A stretch of 7,916 nucleotides of DNA from an uncultured Rhodanobacteraceae bacterium (lineage in GTDB: Bacteria > Pseudomonadota > Gammaproteobacteria > Xanthomonadales > Rhodanobacteraceae): the NCBI GenBank assembly GCA_913053815.1, contig CAJXGK010000074.1, positions 1 to 7,916 on the forward strand, given 5' to 3'. How positions within the stretch are numbered: position 1 is the stretch's first letter; each line of letters begins with the position of its first letter. The translations under genes and the position numbers were made by a program. The notes under the pieces were generated by a model. It saw only the letters and a program-made list of their open reading frames with translations. It made no database searches and was not told the origin of the DNA. Positions 6,447 to 7,916 of the stretch are shown here, piece by piece.

Positions 6447-7091
6447 ATGCACAAGCCTTTTCTTTTTCTGGCAACCTGCTTGCTGCTGCTGACCCTACCG
6501 GCGTACGCTCTCAGTCCACCCCAGCAATACCGTTGGCGCGATGCTCATGGCCAGGTTCATTTCAGCGACCATCTGACCCAGCAGGCAATGCAGAATGGCT
6601 ATGTGCTTCTCAGCAGCCAGGGGCTCGTTATACATAAAGTCGCCCGACCGCTCACCGCTGAGGAGCGCAAAGCCGCCCAGGCCACCGCTCGGCGGCGTAC
6701 CGAACGGGCCGCTCGCATCCGCAAACTGCAGGCCCAGAATCAGCAATTACTAGCCGCTTATCCAACCGAAAAAGACCTCAATGCAGCACTCCTGACCCGG
6801 GTCACCAACCTCGATCAAACCATTCTTTCTACTCAAATCGACCTGCACAGCCAGGAATCCACTCTCGCCAATCTGCTGCAACGTGCAGCAGACATACAGC
6901 ATGCTAAGAAATCGGTACCAAGCTATCTGCGCAAGGCTCTCAACAAGCAACGCGAAGTGGTTGTCAAACAGCGCAACGTACTAGGCTATTACCGCTCCAG
7001 ACGCACGGCCATACTCAGAGACAACCAAGCCCAGTTGCGACACTATCAGCAACTACGCGCCCCGCATCAAGCGCCCCACCGTAGGCCTTAA
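6447..7091 (+). CDS. Exported DUF4124-domain coiled-coil protein, function unknown
   Basis: This is a predicted secreted, probably periplasmic, protein of 214 residues. It starts with a signal peptide (basic start, hydrophobic core at about 5-18, PAYA ending at 21, cleavage likely after A21). A DUF4124 motif follows, YRWRDAHGQVHFSD (28-41), the short domain known from many proteobacterial envelope proteins that often sits at the N-terminus. From about residue 70 to 200 the chain is charged, rich in Ala, Gln, Leu and Arg, and likely helical coiled coil; the end is Pro/His/Arg-rich. The ATG at 6447 was chosen because a GGAG ribosome-binding site (6437-6440) lies six bases before it; the ATG at 6441 is too close. 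The cysteine in LATC lies within the hydrophobic core and is not a convincing lipobox. The gene probably shares the pyrE transcript. A role cannot be given. Confidence 0.87.
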   Translation: MHKPFLFLATCLLLLTLPAYALSPPQQYRWRDAHGQVHFSDHLTQQAMQNGYVLLSSQGLVIHKVARPLTAEERKAAQATARRRTERAARIRKLQAQNQQLLAAYPTEKDLNAALLTRVTNLDQTILSTQIDLHSQESTLANLLQRAADIQHAKKSVPSYLRKALNKQREVVVKQRNVLGYYRSRRTAILRDNQAQLRHYQQLRAPHQAPHRRP

Positions 7092-7113
7092 GACCTATTT
7101 GGCGGCCTGAATG

Positions 7114-7144
7114 AGTGGACCTCCCTGGGCTATTAGGGCCCACT
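7114..7144. terminator. Possible hairpin between the DUF4124 gene and algC
   Basis: The 61-base gap between the two convergent genes contains AGTGG (7114-7118) matched by CCACT (7140-7144). A competing inner stem, TGGGC (7126-7130) with GCCCA (7138-7142), is also present. It could slow or end transcription in either direction. No T run follows on either strand, so it does not qualify as a standard intrinsic terminator. Confidence 0.25.
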
Positions 7145-7152
7145 TCAATCTA

Positions 7153-7916
7153 TCAAAATGGTAATTTCAACTCGGGTGCAATCGCCCGCAGTTGTACTCG
7201 GAAAACCTTCTTGATGCGTTCCAATGCAGCACTGTCATCGGCAGCGAAACGCAACACCAGTACCGGCGTGGTATTGGAGGCCCGCACCAAGCCAAAACCA
7301 TCCGACCAGTCGGCGCGAACGCCATCCAGAGTGGTCACATGGGCATCAGGAAAGCGTGCTTGAGCTACAAATTTTTCAATCAACGCATAATGTTCACCTT
7401 CTTCCATGACGATCTTCAATTCCGGTGTCGAAGCCCCTTTGGGTAACGCTTCCAAAATCTGCTCAGGAGTACGCCCCTCGGCATCGGCAGCCAGAATTTC
7501 TAACAGCCGTGCCGCTGCATACAGTCCGTCATCGAAACCATACCAACGCTCGCTGAAAAAGAAATGCCCGCTCATCTCCCCTGCCAAAGCAGCCTTGGTT
7601 TCGCGCATCTTGGCCTTAATCAGGGAATGGCCGGTACGCCACATCAGCGGCACTCCGCCACTGCGCAAAATCGCCGGCTGCAGATGCCCGGTACATTTGA
7701 CATCGTAGATAATTGTTGCCCCCGGATCACGACTAAGTACGTCGGTGGCGAACAGCATTAACAAGCGATCTGGATAAATGATCTCACCCGCCCGAGTGAC
7801 CACGCCGAGTCGATCTCCATCACCATCGAAGGCAAAACCCAGATCGCATTTTTCGTTTTTGACCGCGTCTTTAAGCTGTTGCAGGTTGGCTTCCACCGTC
7901 GGGTCCGGATGATGGG
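7153..7916 (-). CDS. algC: Phosphomannomutase/phosphoglucomutase, C-terminal part (5' end outside window)
   Basis: AlgC-type enzymes interconvert hexose 6- and 1-phosphates (mannose and glucose) through a phosphoserine intermediate. They supply GDP-mannose and UDP/dTDP-glucose for LPS and exopolysaccharides. The last 254 codons are in the window, and the frame runs off the edge. Visible blocks are HHPDPTVEANL, the metal-binding loop FAFDGDGDR, IIYPDRLLMLFA, DVKCT, MWRTGHSLIK, the sugar-binding GEMSGHFFF, RWYGFDDG, TTLDGVR, and the phosphate-binding RASNTTPVLVLRF close to the C-terminus. The chain ends ELKLPF, much like P. aeruginosa AlgC. The active-site serine lies upstream, out of view. The gene is convergent with the DUF4124 gene. 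Family assignment is very secure; alginate production is not implied. Confidence 0.96.
   Translation of the reverse strand, partial: HHPDPTVEANLQQLKDAVKNEKCDLGFAFDGDGDRLGVVTRAGEIIYPDRLLMLFATDVLSRDPGATIIYDVKCTGHLQPAILRSGGVPLMWRTGHSLIKAKMRETKAALAGEMSGHFFFSERWYGFDDGLYAAARLLEILAADAEGRTPEQILEALPKGASTPELKIVMEEGEHYALIEKFVAQARFPDAHVTTLDGVRADWSDGFGLVRASNTTPVLVLRFAADDSAALERIKKVFRVQLRAIAPELKLPF

Noticed and set aside
6447..6510. Lipoprotein signal in the DUF4124 protein
   Set aside because: The cysteine in LATC is in the middle of the hydrophobic core, and a clear signal peptidase I site (AYA) follows ten residues later.
1..7916. CRISPR arrays, tRNA or rRNA genes, prophage genes or defence systems
   Set aside because: I saw no regularly spaced repeats, tRNA-like cloverleaf arms or phage or defence proteins anywhere in the window.

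Overview
The window looks like ordinary chromosomal DNA from a gammaproteobacterium of moderate-to-high G+C. Several proteins are close to Pseudomonas-type sequences (TyrS of the [10 protein letters not shown] type, an AlgC-type hexose phosphomutase). Two local gene orders also resemble Pseudomonas: tyrS / M23 peptidase / anmK, and a Crc/exonuclease III-type gene next to pyrE. The genus cannot be fixed from this sequence. The erpA gene that follows anmK in P. aeruginosa is missing here, which suggests a lineage outside Pseudomonas.

Layout: (1) 1-434, minus, the N-terminal part of tyrS. (2) 435-600, a divergent promoter region with a small palindrome. (3) 601-3116, plus, a membrane-anchored M23 endopeptidase (mepM-like) and anmK, joined by an ATGA overlap. 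(4) 3117-3468, a 352-base stretch with no recognised gene. It is AT-richer near ampG and holds an open frame in phase with ampG beyond its stop codon and a set of nested inverted repeats. (5) 3469-5561, minus, xthA and ampG, joined by a TTGA overlap. (6) 5562-5770, a divergent intergenic region with the pyrE leader. (7) 5771-7091, plus, pyrE and an exported coiled-coil DUF4124 protein. (8) 7153-7916, minus, the C-terminal part of algC, cut by the window edge.

The main functional theme is peptidoglycan turnover and recycling. MepM-type peptidases cut stem-peptide crosslinks in the periplasm, AmpG imports anhydro-muropeptides, and AnmK phosphorylates the released anhydro-MurNAc in the cytoplasm. 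Here anmK and ampG face each other across the 352-base gap. The other genes are housekeeping: tyrosyl-tRNA synthesis, AP-site repair, pyrimidine synthesis and sugar-nucleotide supply for envelope polysaccharides.

I found no clear new defence, mobile or secondary-metabolism system. The best leads are the gap downstream of ampG and the catalytically intact exonuclease III sitting where Pseudomonas has the nuclease-dead regulator Crc.
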